This document shows positions 24,801 through 33,447 of a DNA stretch of 64,000 bases, piece by piece. Positions within the stretch are counted from its first letter, which is position 1. Each line of letters begins with the position of its first letter. Source of the stretch: Protonemura montana (taxonomy: Eukaryota > Arthropoda > Insecta > Plecoptera > Nemouridae); NCBI GenBank assembly GCA_947568835.1, contig OX387611.1:372001-436000 (forward strand), in the 5' to 3' direction. The notes under the pieces were generated by a model. That model made no database searches. It was not told the origin of the DNA and saw only the letters and a program-made list of their open reading frames with translations. Position numbers and translations under genes: made by a program.

Positions 24801-27800
24801 TTCCCACTGATGCTCTGTAGTTGAACATATATACTTCCCACTGATGCTCTGTAGTTGAACATATATACTTCCCACTGATGCTCTGTAGTTGAACATATAT
24901 ACTTCCCACTGATGCTCTGTAGTTGAACATATATACTTCCCACTGATGCTCTGTAGTTGAACATATATACTTCCCACTGATGCTCTTTAGTTGAACATAT
25001 ATATTTCCCACTGATGCTCTGTAGTTGAACATATATACTTCCCACTGATGCTCTGTAGTTGAACATATATACTTCCCACTGATGCTCTGTAGTTGAACAT
25101 TTATACTTCCCACTGATACTCTGTAGTTGAACATATATACTTCCCACTGATGCTCTGTAGTTGAACATATATACTTCCCACTGATGCTCTGTAGTTAAAC
25201 ATATATACTTCCCACTGATGCTCTGTAGTTGAACATATATACTTCTCAATTAATTTAACCTGTTATTGCTGTTTTGTTCAAGTTGTTTCCAACTTTAAGA
25301 CATGATTTCTTCGTACCCAGATCATCTCGCTCGGCCTTCAAGTTGGTCTTCCGTCGGAAACTCTCTCCGATTCACATCTCAACCAACTTTACGTGACGCT
25401 GCGAGTCAAACGTTCCGACCTCTTCACCAACGTCGGCTACGGACTGGAGTTCCTGCAGGTAAACATAACTTAACTTTAGCACAACATGAACTGCAAGCTT
25501 TGTTTGGCAAGCCATGTCTTGAGCTGGACAACAGCATGGACTGCAAGTCTTGTCTTGAGCTGGACAACAGCATGGACTGCAAGCCATGTCTTGAGCTGGA
25601 CAACAGCATGGACTGCAAGCCATGTTTGAGCTGGACAACAACATGAACTGCAAGCTTTGTTTGGCAAGCCATGTCTTGAGCTGGACAACAGCATGGACTG
25701 CAAGTCTTGTCTTGAGCTGGACAACAGCATGGACTGCAAGCCATGTCTTGAGCTGGACAACAGCATGGACTGCAAGTCTTGTCTTGAGCTGGACAACAGC
25801 ATGGACTGCAAGCCATGTCTTGAGCTGGACAACAGCATAGACTGCAAGCCATGTCTTGAGCTGGTCAACAGCATGGACTGCAAGCTTTGTTTGGCAAGCC
25901 ATGTCTTGAGCTGGACAACAGCATGGACTGCAAGCCATGTCTTGAGCTGGACAACAGCATGGACTGCAAGCCATGTCTTGAGCTGGACAACACCATGGAC
26001 TGCAAGCCATGTCTTGAGCTGGACAACAGCATGGACTGCAAGCCATGTCTTGAGCTGGACAACAGCATGGACTGCAAGCTATGTCTTGAGCTGGACAACA
26101 GCATGGACTGCAAGCCATGTCTTGAGCAGGACAACAGCATGGACTGCAAGCCATGTCTTGAGCTGGACAACAGCAAGGGCTGCAAGCTTTGTTTGACAAG
26201 CCATGTTTTGAGCTGGACAACCGCATGGACTGCAAGCTTTGTTTGGCAAGCCATGTCTTGAGCTGGACAACAGCATGGACTGCAAGCTTTGTTTGGCAAG
26301 CCATGTCTTGAGCAGGACAACAGCATGGGCTGCAAGCCATGTCTTGAGCTGGATAACAGCATGGACTGCAAGCTTTGTTTGGCAAGCCATGTCTTGAGCT
26401 GGACAACAGCATGGACTGCAAGCTTTGTTTGGCAAGCCATGTCTAGAGCTGGACAACAGCATGGACTGCAAGCTTTGTTTGGCAAGCCATGTCTTGAGCT
26501 GGACAACAGCATGAACTGCAAGCTTTGTTTGGCAAGCCATGTCTTGAGCTGGACAACAGCATGGACTGCAAGCTTTGTTTGGCAAGCCATGTCTAGAGCT
26601 GGACAACAGCATGGACTGCAAGCTTTGTTTGGCAAGCCATGTCTTGAGCTGGACAACCGCATGGACTGCAAGCTTTGTTTGGCAAGCCATGTCTTGAGCT
26701 GGACAACCGCATGGACTGCAAGCTTTGTTTGGCAAGCCATGTCTTGAGCTGGACAACAGCATGGACTGCAAGCCATGTCTTGAGCTGGACAACAGCATGG
26801 ACTGCAAGCTTTGTTTGGCAAGCCATGTATTGAGCTGGACAACCGCATGGACTGCAAGCTTTGTTTGGCAAGCCATGTCTTGAGCTGGACAACAGCATGA
26901 ACTGCAATTGTAAAAGTATTATCTCAAGATCATGTGGTTCTCAGGGTTCTGCATCTCGGCTGCTGACCAATCAGGGCCAGGCGCTGTGGCTGGACAAGAT
27001 GGCCGCTGCGGACGCCATTTTGTACGAGCCTTCCGAGCACAAGGTCGTGGTACCGATGAAGTTGATCTCCGAGCCGAGAATACCTCCGTAAGGCTTCATC
27101 TCTCCCAAACTGCATGGGTTCAGGCTCCTTATTTTCAGACACAAATTTTATTTTTAATTGTTGATATGTTTTATCCATTTATGTTTATTTTTATAATGCA
27201 TAGAAAACATTCTACTTGAGATCTAGGACTTCAACAAATGATTTGACAACTTATTCTTCTTCTTTGCAGTCTTTGTGGATCTGAAGACTCATTAAATCAC
27301 TTTAATTTCCCTCCAGCTTTGAATGTTTGATTCATTTCTTTAAAAAACGCAGGGCGTCTCAGGTATAAACACCTGAACGTGTCCTGTAAGTTTGGTTTAA
27401 ATCGAAGCCCAAACAAACTGACAATAATTAAACTTAAATTACTTTTTTCCAGTTGAAGTGAAAGTGAGGAAACTTGCTACGCTCATCAACAAGCATGCAT
27501 TCAATATTTGTATTCAAAGAACCTACGTTCTTTATGATAGTTTCTAGACTCATGTCTACTTGATCTTAACTTAGCACTAGTTTTAACAAAAACTATTTGA
27601 AATGGGTTTTGAATGCTAAGTGAAGAACAACTAAATTTCCCAACGTTTCGTAACTTGTAGGTACCTGTTACTTCTTCAAGTGTAAGAGCAGTCCTGACAA
27701 TTTTCCAATAACAAAAGAACCACATAGGTTACAAGTTACGAAACGTTGGGAAATTTAGTTGTTCTTTACTTAGCATTCAAAACCCACGCATTGCAAGCGT

Positions 27801-30800
27801 TTGCAATTTAAATAAGATTTCATCCTAATCAGCAACGAATCCAATGTCAAATTGGAGTTATTCGAGTTTGACAGGTTGTGACGTGCTATAGCGTCACTAG
27901 AATCAGAGTGACTGTGAGTATTCACAGCCTCTTGGTTCTACTCCTTGGAGAACTGTCATTCTCATCAAATACACTAAAATCGTCTCAAAAAGACAGTGTC
28001 CAAGAAGCTCAATGGTTCAGAGCAACACCCGCGACAGGTGGAGATCGGGGTCCAAGTAGCTCAATTGGTTAGAGCAACACCCGTGACAGGTGGAGATCAG
28101 GGTCCAAGTAGCTCAATTGGTTAGAGCAACACCCGCGACAGGTGGAGATCGGGGTCCAAGTAGCTCAATTGGTTAGAGCAACACCCACGACAGGTGGAGA
28201 TCGAGGTCCAAGTAGCTCAATTGGTTAGAGCAACACCCGCGACAGGTGGAGATCGGGGTCCAAGTAGCTCAATTGGTTAGAGCAACACCCACGACAGGTG
28301 GAGATCGAGGTCCAAGTAGCTCAATTGGTTAGAGCAACACCCGCGACAGGTGGAGATCGGGGTCCAAGTAGCTCAATTGGCTAGAACAACACCCGCGACA
28401 GGTGGAGATCGAGGTCCAAGTAGCTCAATTGGTTAGAGCAACACCCGCGACAGGTGGAGATCGGGGTCCAAGTAGCTCAATTGGTTAGAGCAACACCCAC
28501 GACAGGTGGAGATCGAGGTCCAAGTAGCTCAATTGGTTAGAGCAACACCCGCGACAGGTGGAGATCGGGGTCCAAGTAGCTCAATTGGCTAGAGCAACAC
28601 CCGCGACAGGTGGAGATCGGTGTCCAAGTAGCTCAATTGGTTAGAGCAACACCCGCGACAGGTGGAGATCGGGGTCCAAGTAGCTCAATTGGTTAGAGCA
28701 ACACCCACGACAGGTGGAGATCGAGGTCCAAGTAGCTCAATTGGTTAGAGCAACACCCGCGACAGGTGGAGATCGGGGTCCAAGTAGCTCAATTGGTTAG
28801 AGCAACACCCGCGACAGGTGGAGATCGGGGTCCAAGTAGCTCAATTGGTTTGAGCAACACCCGCGACAAATGGAGATCGGGGTCCAAGTTTCCGTTTGGG
28901 CATCAATTTTTGAGACGGTTCTAATGTTGCTAATAATAAAATACCCCGCGCATTGCATGCGTTTGCAATTTAAATTAGATTTCATCCTAATACCAGTTGA
29001 AATAGTTTTTGTTAAACCTACATTTTTGCTTTGTGTGGTTGAATCCATGGACTGAATGTGATCTGTTCCCACGCAGGGCTTCCCTCTACGGCTCAGTGGG
29101 CGTCGACCTGTCTCGCTCAGTGATTGACAGCTTGACTTGGCCGGGAGTTCTCTACAAACCACGCGGTGATCTTCTTCTGTCGCACGACGCGGCAGCCAAC
29201 CAGTCGCGTATTGCGCTGCGACGAGCGTCGCGGTGCGTTGCCATCGACGCGACGCGAGGCAACCTTTCTGTCGATCGCGTCAACAATAAGACGGCGCCGG
29301 GCGCAGTCGCTGCCGTCTCCGCAGTCAAGTACGCTCAGAAGGTAAGTTTCAAGATGGCGGCATTGGCTTCAAAACCGCCATGACAACCGCTACCCAGGTT
29401 TTGAGACTTTTCATGCTTAAAAAATCTCCATCAATGTTTACCTCAACGATTGATAAACACGTAACAATATTAAAAAACGAGTAACCTACGAGAAATATCG
29501 AAATTAAATTTCATACGACGGTGGCTCCACTTAATGTGACGTTCCGGTACTCTGCATTTTTGTCGGTAAGGTAGTCATCTTTCACGCAGAGACTGTAACA
29601 TTGACGTTGTTTCTCTACCTAGAACCTGCACTAAACAGTAAATGCAAATGATTGTAAAAATATTTGTGTTGAACTTGTCTAGGCCCTGACTGCCGCCGAC
29701 TTCCCCCACGTCCACCAGCCGGCACTGGAACATTACGAGTCCGACGCTTTGTTCTACGTCGCGTTCGCGCAGACGCTGTGCACGTCCGCAACGTCGCAGC
29801 GCGACGACCTCGATCGCACCGTCGCGACAAGCGCCAAGGGGCAAGCAGCGTGAGTTTATCATAACATGGCCCATAAGAATAACACAGAGACATTTTTCAA
29901 CCACTAGCACCTAGTACATTGGACTGCTTGGAAAAACATGGCCCATAAGAATAACACAGAGACATTTTTCAACCACTAGCACCAAGTACATTGAACTGCT
30001 TGGAAAAACATGGCCCATAAGAATAACACAGAGACATTTTTCAACCACTAGCACCAAGTACATTGGACTGCTTGGAAAAACATGGCCCTTAAGAATAACA
30101 CAGAGACATTTTTCAACCACTAGCACCAAGTACATTGGACTGCTTGGAAAAACATGGCCCATAAGAATAACACAGAGACATTTTTCAACCACTAGCACCC
30201 AGTACATTGGACTGCTTGGAAAAACATGGCCCATAAGAATAACACTGAGACATTTTTCAACCCCTAGCACCTAGTAGGTACATTGAACTGCTTGGAAAAA
30301 CATGGCCCATAAGAATAACACAGAGACATTTTTCAACCACTAGCACCAAGTACATTGGACTGCTTGGAAAAACATGGCCCATAAGAATAACACAGAGACA
30401 TTTTTCAACCACTAGCACCTAGTACATTGAACTGCTTGGAAAAACATGGCCCATAAGAATAACACAGAGACATTTTTCAACCACTAGCACCTAGTACATC
30501 GGACTGCTTGGAAAAACATGGCCCTTAAGAATAACACAGAGACATTTTTCAACCCCTAGCACCTAGTACATTGAACTGCTTGGAAAAACATGGCCCATAA
30601 GAATAACACAGAGACATTTTTCAGCCACTAGCACCTAGTACATTGGACTGCTTGGAAAAACATGGCCCTTAAGAATAACACAGAGACATTTTTCAGCCAC
30701 TAGCACCTAGTACATTGGACTGCTTGGAAAAACATGGCTCTTAAGAATAACACAGAGACATTTTTCAACCCCTAGCACCTAGTACATTGAACTGCTTGGA

Positions 30801-30956
30801 AAAACGTTATTGGAAAACGTCTTCGTTGTTAAAAGACTTCACATGTGTTTCAGGCTCCAAGCCACGTTACGGCAGCTGCCCCACTTTGCCGAGACGTTCT
30901 CGTGTTCCGCCGACTCGCCTTATGTTTCAGCATCTCGCTGCGAAAAGATTCTCTGA
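12752..30956 (+). CDS. M13 (neprilysin-like) family protein, 5'-incomplete, predicted catalytically inactive; 13 exons
   Basis: This is the spliced gene made of the 13 exons listed separately. Joined, they give 667 codons and a stop, with every junction in phase and no internal stop. M13 proteins are type II membrane or secreted zinc metallopeptidases that cleave small peptides outside the cell. Family signatures seen in order are: PCKHFYEFSCGTW near the N terminus; SCM then LGGW (residues about 70-102); SGLGFPDRSFYY; YNPKTLSEL; SYLMW; GVPRWEFC; NVGYGLEFL; the segment that should carry HExxH; DALFYVAFAQTLC; and a C-terminal FSC...SRC. In the catalytic exon HExxH reads R-S-V-I-D (residues 503-507), and the ExxxD region reads NNKTA (559-563). 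Predicted N-glycosylation sites (NTS, NIS, NQS, NLS, NKT) fit an extracellular chain. Length matches an M13 ectodomain (about 690). Family assignment is strong; inactivity is inferred from the lost residues. The membrane anchor lies upstream of what I can recognise. Confidence 0.9.
12891..13342. other. Intron 1 unique sequence
   Basis: AT-rich intronic DNA between exon 1 and a tRNA-type element. Nothing recognised. Confidence 0.5.
13343..13441. repeat. Inverted repeat, about 35 bp arms
   Basis: Left arm 13343-13377 (starts CTCGAATAACTCTTATTTGA) and right arm 13406-13441 (ends TTAGAGTTATTCGAG) are near complements around a 28-base loop. The arms match the outer end of the neighbouring tRNA-type element, so this may be two element ends meeting head to head. 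Confidence 0.8.
13442..14035 (+). mobile_element. tRNA-derived element in intron 1, about 8 array units
   Basis: Leader GTTGTGACGTGCTATAGCGT and CACAGCCTCTTGGTTCTACT, then about eight 52 bp tRNA-half units (13571-13990), one B-box arm (GGGTTCGAGTCCCCG) and the GGCATCAATTTTTGAGACG tail. Same family as 5181-6597. Confidence 0.85.
14069..14227 (+). CDS. M13-like gene, exon 2
   Basis: TTTTTCAG acceptor and GGTAAG-type donor; enters at phase 1 and leaves at phase 1. It encodes an N-domain helix with KQLYESCM and ends at the L-G of the LGGW motif, which the next exon completes. The matching phase on both sides supports both boundaries. A 43 bp minisatellite begins about 35 bases after the donor. 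Confidence 0.9.
14262..15434. repeat. 43 bp minisatellite filling intron 2 (about 27 units)
   Basis: Unit contains GATGTAGTGGTCAATGCACG and GGGTGTACGCAGTCCACC. It occupies about 90% of the intron between exons 2 and 3. Confidence 0.95.
15479..15512 (-). repeat. Interstitial telomere-type tract (TTAGG)n
   Basis: About six perfect CCTAA units on the + strand, which is TTAGG on the minus strand, the canonical arthropod telomere repeat. It ends 23 bases before exon 3. Each unit contains CTAAC, which matches the metazoan branch-point consensus. Confidence 0.92.
15536..15702 (+). CDS. M13-like gene, exon 3
   Basis: Acceptor TGCCAG, donor GTGAGA, ends in phase 0. It completes LGGW and continues with a W-DYKRTLEQL helix, then FFKVEVVPDSRFQNQI, which matches the family pattern LFxxxVxxDxxNSxxxI. 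The acceptor sits 23 bases after an interstitial TTAGG telomere-type tract (as CCTAA on this strand). Confidence 0.9.
15703..16665. other. Intron 3, unique AT-rich sequence
   Basis: No array here. Short overlapping frames near 15854-16163 show no domain. It is one of the few introns of the gene without a tandem repeat. Confidence 0.5.
16666..16770 (+). CDS. M13-like gene, exon 4
   Basis: GTGCAG acceptor and GTATAA donor; phase 0 on both sides; 35 codons. It encodes ISPSGLGFPDRSFYY, the very typical M13 block (QxGLGLPDRxYYL), followed by AAYKRYLKDVVQ. Confidence 0.92.
17030..17557 (-). pseudogene. Non-LTR retrotransposon, 3' end of reverse-transcriptase ORF (jockey/CR1-like), in intron 4
   Basis: The minus strand encodes about 154 residues: IFIAQKQAIHIIAGLSRRKT, then ILTLTCTLI, SSIHTRETRQ, IYNHLPPHIKNS and a terminal LKNFLIQNPFYSLEEYL. 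This order (IQKraiRiI, iLtl..lyi, H-x-TR, yN-LP, FY-x-x-eYL) is the familiar thumb/C-terminal region of jockey- and CR1-type reverse transcriptases. The catalytic palm (YADD) is absent, so it is a 5'-truncated copy, as is usual for LINE insertions. It lies antisense to the host gene in the intron between exons 4 and 5 and is not part of it. The clade is a guess; the non-LTR assignment is firm. Confidence 0.8.
17693..17854 (+). CDS. M13-like gene, exon 5
   Basis: Acceptor TTGCAAG, donor GTAAGT; phase 0 on both sides; 54 codons. It contains VDMFHFEKRIAEI (family: VxxFExxLAxI) and TYNPKTLSELK (family: YNxxTxxxL). A 26 bp minisatellite begins within about 20 bases of the donor. Confidence 0.9.
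17871..19487. repeat. 26 bp minisatellite in intron 5 (about 62 units)
   Basis: Unit AGACAGCCAATAGACCAGTG plus TCACAG. Position 7 alternates C/T (AGACAGCC versus AGACAGTC) along the array, giving a two-state pattern. Confidence 0.96.
19494..20015. repeat. 68 bp minisatellite in intron 5 (about 7.5 units)
   Basis: Unit contains AAGGCTAAGCGGTGGCCGGT and CAGCCAACACAGTGTGTCAA. It abuts the 26 bp array; both contain CAGCCAA and CAGTGT-C words in the same order. Ends about 43 bases before exon 6. Confidence 0.95.
20059..20186 (+). CDS. M13-like gene, exon 6 (GC donor)
   Basis: Acceptor TCCCACAG. It encodes IPLHEILVAKFPK and a VTSPAYLGNISLII stretch (family: VxxPxYxxxLxxL). The end is set by reading frame: an AG|GCAAGT donor leaves phase 2, the only choice that joins in frame to SYLMW in exon 7. 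The nearest GT, four bases later, would put exon 7 out of frame. Confidence 0.85.
20385..20795 (-). mobile_element. tRNA-derived element in intron 6 with only 2 tRNA-half units
   Basis: Minus-strand copy with leader, two 52 bp tRNA-half units (about 20495-20600), one B-box arm (GGTTCGAGTCCCCGTTTGGG), the ATCAATTTTTGAGACGG tail, and TTTCATCC-type direct repeats at both ends. It is the least expanded copy and the best model for the ancestral element. Confidence 0.85.
21146..21246 (+). CDS. M13-like gene, exon 7 (triple NAG acceptor)
   Basis: It encodes SLNSYLMWQLTASYLPYLS, the family NYLMW block. Three consecutive CAG acceptors (ending at 21139, 21142 and 21145) are all in the same phase, so the exon could start at 21140, 21143 or 21146 and vary by 0-2 serines. 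The donor is ACAG|GTAATA, phase 1. The 114 bp array begins almost directly after the donor. Confidence 0.87.
21250..23880. repeat. 114 bp satellite filling intron 7 (about 23 units)
   Basis: Unit contains ATCTCAGCATCTCCATGGCT, AACGTTGAATCTACCATTGA and CATAAGATAGCAGAATTGAG. It begins within a few bases of the exon 7 donor and ends 25 bases before exon 8, so the intron is about 99% satellite. Confidence 0.96.
23906..24132 (+). CDS. M13-like gene, exon 8
   Basis: Acceptor GTCCCAG, donor AAG|GTCTGT; enters at phase 1, leaves at phase 0. It encodes GVPRWEFCV (family: PRWxxCV), then a helical block with NEMFETIRSSVETAV and WLGEELKDQALDK, matching the M13 hinge region before the catalytic half. The donor GTCTGT fuses directly into the first 34 bp repeat unit. 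Confidence 0.92.
24133..25247. repeat. 34 bp minisatellite, copy 2, filling intron 8 (about 33 units)
   Basis: Same unit and orientation as 706-2177. The first unit is fused to the exon 8 donor (AAG|GTCTGTAGTTG), so the splice donor is itself repeat sequence. Confidence 0.95.
25321..25458 (+). CDS. M13-like gene, exon 9
   Basis: Acceptor TACCCAG, donor GTAAAC; phase 0 on both sides; 46 codons. It encodes ISLGLQVGLPSETL (family: KLxxMxxxIGYP), then LYVTLRVKRSDLFTNVGYGLEFLQ (family: LxxxYxxL...Y..N). A 36/50 bp array follows about 30 bases after the donor. Confidence 0.9.
25490..26908. repeat. Mixed 36/50 bp array filling intron 9
   Basis: Short unit of 36 bp (CATGTCTTGAGCTGGACAAC, then AGCATGGACTGCAAGC) and a long unit of 50 bp that adds the 14-base block CTTTGTTTGGCAAG. 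Both types are interspersed, with long units predominating after about 26190. Many overlapping reading frames result; none is taken as a gene. Confidence 0.95.
26945..27087 (+). CDS. M13-like gene, exon 10
   Basis: Acceptor TTCTCAG, donor CC|GTAAGG, leaves phase 2. It encodes the strand that in active enzymes contains NAxYxPxxNxIxxPAGILQPP. Here it reads ADAILYEPSEHKVVVP and ends EPRIPP, so the substrate-binding Asn-Ala-x-Tyr is not conserved. Confidence 0.88.
27100..27490. other. Intron 10, first part, no feature seen
   Basis: AT-rich unique sequence after exon 10 and before the family X copies. Confidence 0.5.
27500..27785. mobile_element. Dispersed repeat family X, head-to-head inverted copies
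   Basis: A minus-oriented copy (27500-27730) meets a short + copy (27731-27785). The arms AACTAAATTTCCCAACGTTT (about 27631-27650) and ACGAAACGTTGGGAAATTTA (about 27739) can form a stem of roughly 50 bp. Confidence 0.7.
27786..28992 (+). mobile_element. tRNA-derived element in intron 10 with about 17 tRNA-half units
   Basis: GCAATTTAAATAAGATTTCA at the start and GCAATTTAAATTAGATTTCA at the end form terminal direct repeats. Between them are the leader, about seventeen 52 bp units (28003-28890) and the tail. The B-box arm here is damaged (AAGTTTCCGTTTGGG where GGTTCGAGTCCCCG is expected). Confidence 0.85.
29077..29341 (+). CDS. M13-like gene, exon 11: catalytic exon with lost zinc ligands
   Basis: Acceptor CCACGCAG, donor AAG|GTAAGT; ends in phase 0. 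It starts P-ASLYGSVGVDLSRSVIDSL, which aligns with family PxxLNYGxIGxVIGHExTHxFD. The two His and the Glu become R503, D507 and S504 (partial numbering). Further on, VNNKTAPG aligns with GENIADNGG, so the third ligand Glu and the Asp become N559 and A563. The flanking pattern is retained and the frame is clean, which argues against sequencing error or a decayed pseudogene. Confidence 0.88.
29395..29636 (+). mobile_element. MITE half in intron 11
   Basis: Shares GGTACTCTGCATTTTTGTCG, GTGGCTCCACTTAA and CTCTACCTAGAACCTGCA with the long-TIR element at 51770-52190. Only one arm plus the middle is recognisable. Confidence 0.75.
29683..29849 (+). CDS. M13-like gene, exon 12
   Basis: Acceptor TTGTCTAG, donor GC|GTGAGT, leaves phase 2. 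It encodes DALFYVAFAQTLC (family: QLFFLxFAQxWC) and then the stretch that normally holds the HSPxxxRV catalytic His and Arg. Here it reads TVATSAKGQAA, without His or the expected Arg. Confidence 0.88.
29866..30806. repeat. 72 bp minisatellite filling intron 12 (about 13 units)
   Basis: Unit contains AACATGGCCCATAAGAATAA, ACAGAGACATTTTTCAACC and AGTACATTGGACTGCTTGG. It occupies about 94% of the intron between exons 12 and 13. Confidence 0.95.
30854..30956 (+). CDS. M13-like gene, last exon and stop
   Basis: Acceptor TGTTTCAG. It encodes LPHFAETFSC...SPYVSASRCEKIL and TGA at 30954-30956. The family C terminus is FxxxFxCxxGsxMxPxxrCxVW: the two cysteines are kept but the final CxVW is CEKIL. 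The most likely polyadenylation hexamer is AATAAA at 31399-31404, which would give a 3' UTR of about 450 bases; no closer canonical hexamer is seen. Confidence 0.88.
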
Positions 30957-31395
30957 AGCTCTAAATCAAAACCACCGCACGGCGAAGTTCATTTAACTTT
31001 TAACGCGTAAAACCGTATTGGCTCTAGACATACACTTATTGGAGCTTTGTAAATATATAAATGATTTAATTTCTTAGACATGGAAGACAAAATGACATAC
31101 CTTTTTAACTAGAATTAATTTTTTTAGCAATGTTGCTTTGTGTTTATGTGTAAATATTTATTTTAAGAAAACATTTAAGGAGTTCAATGTTTGTTTCGTT
31201 CGACCTTTCACTCTAACATGAATATAAGAGACATTTTTTTGTAATTGTGCCAAAATGGAGTTTTATTCAAATTTAAATATTTACTGGTATTTCTGACCTG
31301 TCAAAAAAAGAGCCAAAATAACCTCCAATTCCTGGTGCCTATCCCTGTTCACTGCTTGAATCTACACTGCCTGGTGATACCTTCATTTTAAAATC

Positions 31396-31695
31396 ATGAA
31401 TAAAAGTGTAGAAGAGAATAAAGCATTCTATGAGGGCATGAGTCACTCTGCAAAGAAAATGCTTGATCGCATTCTGGAATTAAGAGTTGATTGTTCAATA
31501 ATGGAGTTGGATCTCACTTGCGGTTATGCCACTGAACTTCGCCACGAATTAAATCCAGGTAAATGTTCTGCGGTTTTGTGCATTGTTGATAGCACTGAAG
31601 CTAAAGATCTTACTGAAATGGAAGATATGCATCAGGAGAACATGATTGTGTCAGACTCAGATATCCCAGAAATCAAGATTGAAAAGGCTGAATGA
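31396..31695 (+). CDS. Unassigned ORF, 99 codons
   Basis: It starts ATG and encodes MNKSVEENKAFYEGMSHSAK followed by a moderately charged chain with CSIMELDLTCGY and an acidic C terminus ending IEKAE. I do not recognise a family. Codon usage is AT-rich, unlike the GC-rich M13 exons. An internal CCAG|GTAAAT resembles a splice donor, so this could be one exon of another gene, a transposon remnant or chance. It lies about 440 bases after the M13 stop codon, and the candidate polyadenylation hexamer of that gene overlaps its first codons. Confidence 0.25.
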   Translation: MNKSVEENKAFYEGMSHSAKKMLDRILELRVDCSIMELDLTCGYATELRHELNPGKCSAVLCIVDSTEAKDLTEMEDMHQENMIVSDSDIPEIKIEKAE

Positions 31696-31699
31696 GCTT

Positions 31700-33440
31700 C
31701 ACAATTCCAAGAGACTAACATTTTGCATCTTCTTACATTGAGTTGAGACACAAGCGTGGAGTTGATAATTTTATGTGTACTACGTGCTATGAAATCAGCA
31801 TTTACCTCGTGTTTGTTTGGGGTTGGGATTTGTAGTTTTCACTTGTCAGCAGAATCTTCCTGCTCAAGACTTGGACTAGTTCATATCGCTTGGTCACATC
31901 ATATCGTTTGTAAAGCCAACTTAAGAAACTCTGCCAGTCATTTCAAACAGAAATATGCCAAACATTTGATAGACTTGAGAATAAGTTTAGATCTGTTGTT
32001 CCATGCCAGTCATACATTTCTTAATGAGCAGTGATTTTCTAAATAAGCTGCCAGTTTGTCATCGGCAGGAGTTCAAGTTCTGCTTAGAGTTGCTAAACAG
32101 GCGTACAAAATAAAACCATATGAATAATGAGAGTAGTATATTTAAAAAACCATTGTAAAACTCAAACAATAAATAAATTATTTATTAATATTATTCATTA
32201 TTATTAATTCTTTTTTAATATAGAAAAGTGTGTGTGTGAGATGCATAAAGATTAAAGATATTCATAGTATTAAGTCAAGAGTTTATGTCATTGTCAAGGG
32301 TTGGTATGTCTACAAAGACTAGGAGTAGATTCTTGTGAAAGAAACTGGAAATGCATTAGGGACGTTATGGTAAAATGCCATGTTGCTACCCAAATATTTC
32401 ATTGACGTAGCTGAATAGTAAATAGCTGAATGAATAGCTGAATAGTAAAATTGATTAACGTAGCCCCCTACCAACGAAACCCAGGGTGCCAGGAATAGGG
32501 GCCATAGAAACTTCACTAATTCTCCGTATAAAAATATTCCTAGACCTACGAAGAGCAATTTAAAAATGGAAAATTGAAGTTATTTAATTTAAAATTAATT
32601 TTTAAAAACATATTTTTAATATTATATTAAAAATGTATTATTATATTAATAAATATATTATATTATTTTTATATTTTTAATATGTTTTTGGGGACCAAAT
32701 TTTAAACAAAATATCCAATCTCAAATGGGGTTAAGTTTTTTAACCACCTTCCTTTCAATATTAAAGCAAGGTACAATGACATAAACTTTGATAGGACGTT
32801 GTAAATGGATGAATCTTCAATATTCTGACTTTGATTTCGACTCCTCTCTTCGTCTCGATGGCTGCTTCGATTGGTTGTTTCCCAATCAAAACATTTTGAC
32901 TGTCCGAATTCAAATCCTGGTCAGACCGTTATTTGATCTTCACAGTGGCGACTTGAATTAATTGCTAGAGACAAATTGCATCACATGTGTCAGTGTGATA
33001 ATAAATTCTTCAACATGTAGGGGAAGGTGGTAGGTACATATTGGGTCACGGTCTATAGTGAATTATCAAAATTTTCTGCCACCTGACTGGAAAGAAAATG
33101 TTCAAAAAATTACATTGATTTTTTTTGTTGATTTAAGCTACATTCTTGTACAGTTTTTAAGTGGTGCTAGTATTGAAGAATTTGGAGATGTTCAGTCATA
33201 GCAAATATAACCTGGTATATGGTTGGTACATGACATATTATAAGTCAAGTTGTATATTGTGGTTCACTTCAGATATTTCAGCCACAAATGCTTGCATAAT
33301 TCTAGAAAAAACATATTGTTCTTATTACTGTAATGCATGTACTTATAATAAAAATGTTCCTCCATTTACAGCCACTGTGAATGAGGAAACTCGTAAAAAC
33401 TAAATCCGACTTAATAGGTACCACCTTCCGTTATGCAGGT
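31700..33440. other. Unannotated AT-rich stretch
   Basis: Simple AT-rich runs (32170-32230, 32590-32690). Frames of up to 92 codons show no motif or splice pattern. Confidence 0.5.
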
Positions 33441-33447
33441 TCATAAT

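Noticed and set aside
25372-26907. Cys-rich repeats such as ACSPCCCPAQDM (minus) and CKPCLELDNSMD (+)
   Set aside because: Products of the 36/50 bp intronic array in many overlapping frames on both strands; the 50 bp unit breaks any single frame.
33161-33403. 80-codon + ORF
   Set aside because: AT-rich chance frame without recognisable motif, start context or flanking splice signals.
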